A stretch of DNA of 36,389 bases, from contig JAJDAY010000025.1 in NCBI GenBank assembly GCA_029261655.1, positions 1 through 36,389 on the forward strand, given 5' to 3'. The stretch is from Nitrospinaceae bacterium (lineage in GTDB: Bacteria > Nitrospinota > Nitrospinia > Nitrospinales > VA-1). How positions within the stretch are numbered: the first letter of the stretch is position 1; each line of letters opens with the position of its first letter. The notes below the pieces were generated by a model that was not told the DNA's origin, made no database searches, and worked only from the letters and a program-made list of their open reading frames with translations. The position numbers and the translations under genes are program-made. Shown piece after piece: positions 35,392 through 36,389 of this stretch.

Positions 35392-35638
35392 AAAAAACCC
35401 CTGAAATATCGAAATGCCGATGACTTTTTTAGTATAGGGAAAGGGTATTGCGGGTGGGTCGAGTCCCGGTCACAGGTTTGTCACAGGAAATCGAGGCATG
35501 AGGCCAGGCCCGAATGACAAGTATTTTTTCGAGCCTTAAATATTGAGAGGTGCTGAACGTTGCGCTTACGGCCCAGGGCTACGGGGCCGATAACCATCGA
35601 GTAAGGTCCAATAGGAGAGGGGTTTCAACCGGGCGGAA
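35392..35638 (-). other. Long untranslated leader or uncharacterised region
   Basis: About 240 bases lie between a strong promoter (35639-35667) and the cysteine-rich gene. On the minus strand it contains a GC-rich hairpin, CGGCCC and GGGCCG around a nine-base loop (about 35569-35589). It does not match any riboswitch I know. It may be a regulatory leader, a small RNA, or the remains of a longer 5' coding part. Confidence 0.4.
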
Positions 35639-35667
35639 ATTATAGAGAGGGGAGAAGCGATTGTAAA
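35639..35667 (-). promoter_or_regulatory. Strong sigma-70 promoter, minus strand
   Basis: TTTACA (35662-35667), a 17-base spacer and a perfect TATAAT (35639-35644) form one of the best housekeeping promoters in the window. The start of transcription would be near 35632. It lies just past the stop of the ankyrin gene and reads toward the cysteine-rich coiled-coil gene. Confidence 0.7.
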
Positions 35668-35671
35668 AATA

Positions 35672-36364
35672 TTATTGTGAAGCGCCCAGACTTTTTAAAA
35701 ACATGACAAGATCCAGGTTTTGCGATTCCTGGGCAAAATCCATCGCCGTAAAACCATCAACACTCACATCCAGATCGGCCCCGTTTTTCATAAGGAGGAC
35801 GATGATTCTCATCGCCATGTCCAAGCGGTCCCATTGAGACAGTCCTTTTGCGTCGGCTCCCTTTCCCGCAACCATCATGATCGGGGTGTACTTGCCGTAA
35901 CATTTTTTATTCGGGTCGGCTCCGTGATTCAATAAAAACGCCACCCATTCGTCGCTCCCCTTGACCCCGTCCATCTCTTTTTTACTGGAAAGAAAATTCG
36001 ATACCGTCAGGCACAATGGAGTTTTTCCGCCCACATCATTTTTTCCTTCATGATTCAACGGCGGTCCTTCCTGCGCCTGGTTGATATCTCCCCCCATGTC
36101 CAGTAACAGTTTAAAAATTTCCTTATTTTTGTTCAATGCGACGTTGTTTAAATAATTTCCTTCATTAACTTTAATTCCCTCCTTGCGCAAGGAATCGATT
36201 TGGTTTTTGTCGTTATCCTGAATGGCTTCATAAAGAACTTTTTCCGTATTAAAAGCCAAAGCAGATGCGGGAAACGCCCCCAGGAACAACACAATCAAAA
36301 TGATAAAAAATTGATTTTTAAGTGGGGGATATGCAGAAAAATTCCTGGTCTCAGACATTGCCAT
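35672..36364 (-). CDS. Secreted ankyrin-repeat protein
   Basis: A 230-residue protein with a signal peptide (FFIILIVLFLGAFPASALA, cut near residue 38) and ankyrin repeats of the LLLxxGADxN kind: IFKLLLDMGGDINQAQEG, WVAFLLNHGADPNKKCYG and IIVLLMKNGADLDVSVDG, then FTAMDFAQESQNLDLVMFLK. It should be a periplasmic or envelope protein-binding module. ATG 36364 has GAGGG seven bases upstream; a second ATG two codons later is also possible. It is the right-most gene and complete. Confidence 0.87.
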   Translation of the reverse strand: MAMSETRNFSAYPPLKNQFFIILIVLFLGAFPASALAFNTEKVLYEAIQDNDKNQIDSLRKEGIKVNEGNYLNNVALNKNKEIFKLLLDMGGDINQAQEGPPLNHEGKNDVGGKTPLCLTVSNFLSSKKEMDGVKGSDEWVAFLLNHGADPNKKCYGKYTPIMMVAGKGADAKGLSQWDRLDMAMRIIVLLMKNGADLDVSVDGFTAMDFAQESQNLDLVMFLKSLGASQ

Positions 36365-36389
36365 TTTAGCGCCCTCAATTTCTACCCAT

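Noticed and set aside
35560..35600. GC-rich structured sequence considered as a riboswitch (cyclic-di-GMP, preQ1, fluoride, TPP)
   Set aside because: None of the conserved cores of these classes is present; only a plain hairpin remains.

Overview
The window is an ordinary-looking chromosomal stretch of a free-living Gram-negative bacterium. Genes are dense and lie on both strands. Several products carry lipoprotein lipoboxes or Sec signal peptides. The content is mostly housekeeping: aromatic amino acid, TCA, heme, tRNA modification, SOS and PII-signalling genes. I see no transposase, integrase, phage gene, CRISPR array, rRNA or tRNA. The combination of a monomeric isocitrate dehydrogenase, an NAD malate dehydrogenase, a hemE-hemH pair, a LexA with a Firmicutes-like DNA-binding domain and many small TPR proteins would fit a deep-branching lineage such as Nitrospinota. 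That placement is an impression from protein style, not a demonstrated assignment.

Layout. 1-5.3 kb: a truncated P-protein gene (pheA) diverges from a thiamine-binding-protein gene; then a minus-strand operon runs glnD, a c-type cytochrome, a lipoprotein. 5.3-8.7 kb: monomeric icd and mdh on the plus strand, separated by two perfect hairpins. 8.7-12.5 kb: a secreted metallophosphoesterase, a lipoprotein gene with a well-formed sigma-54 promoter, lexA with a tandem repeat inside its promoter, and a PRC-barrel-like protein. 12.6-18.5 kb: a DUF4124 protein, an alanine/glycine:cation symporter and a DUF2007 protein, then a minus-strand series of TPR membrane protein, ECF-like Gx transporter, DUF5989 protein and family-2 glycosyltransferase, with a histone-deacetylase-family gene at the right. 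18.5-25.8 kb: queG, hemE-hemH (overlapping), a UvrD/PcrA helicase, a small secreted protein, and hflX on the other strand. 25.8-31.3 kb: a coiled-coil/TPR protein, an ICMT-like methyltransferase, a tiny membrane protein plus SGNH hydrolase, a STAS-like protein plus TPR protein, trmL, and two tandem CBS-domain genes ending in a strong terminator. 31.3-36.4 kb: a minus-strand pair (serine-palmitoyltransferase-like enzyme and NAD-dependent epimerase/dehydratase), a TPR protein, two small coiled-coil proteins and an ankyrin-repeat protein.

Themes. GlnD keeps its nucleotidyltransferase motif but has lost the metal-binding residues of its HD domain, so it may add UMP to PII without being able to remove it. 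The alpha-oxoamine synthase next to a short-chain epimerase resembles the first and reductive steps of bacterial sphingolipid synthesis. The lexA and lipoprotein promoters are the clearest regulatory sites. Two small genes (28280-28429 and 34830-34988) are well supported by ribosome binding sites although they code for only 49 and 52 residues. No clearly novel multi-gene system (defence, conjugation, biosynthetic cluster) was found.
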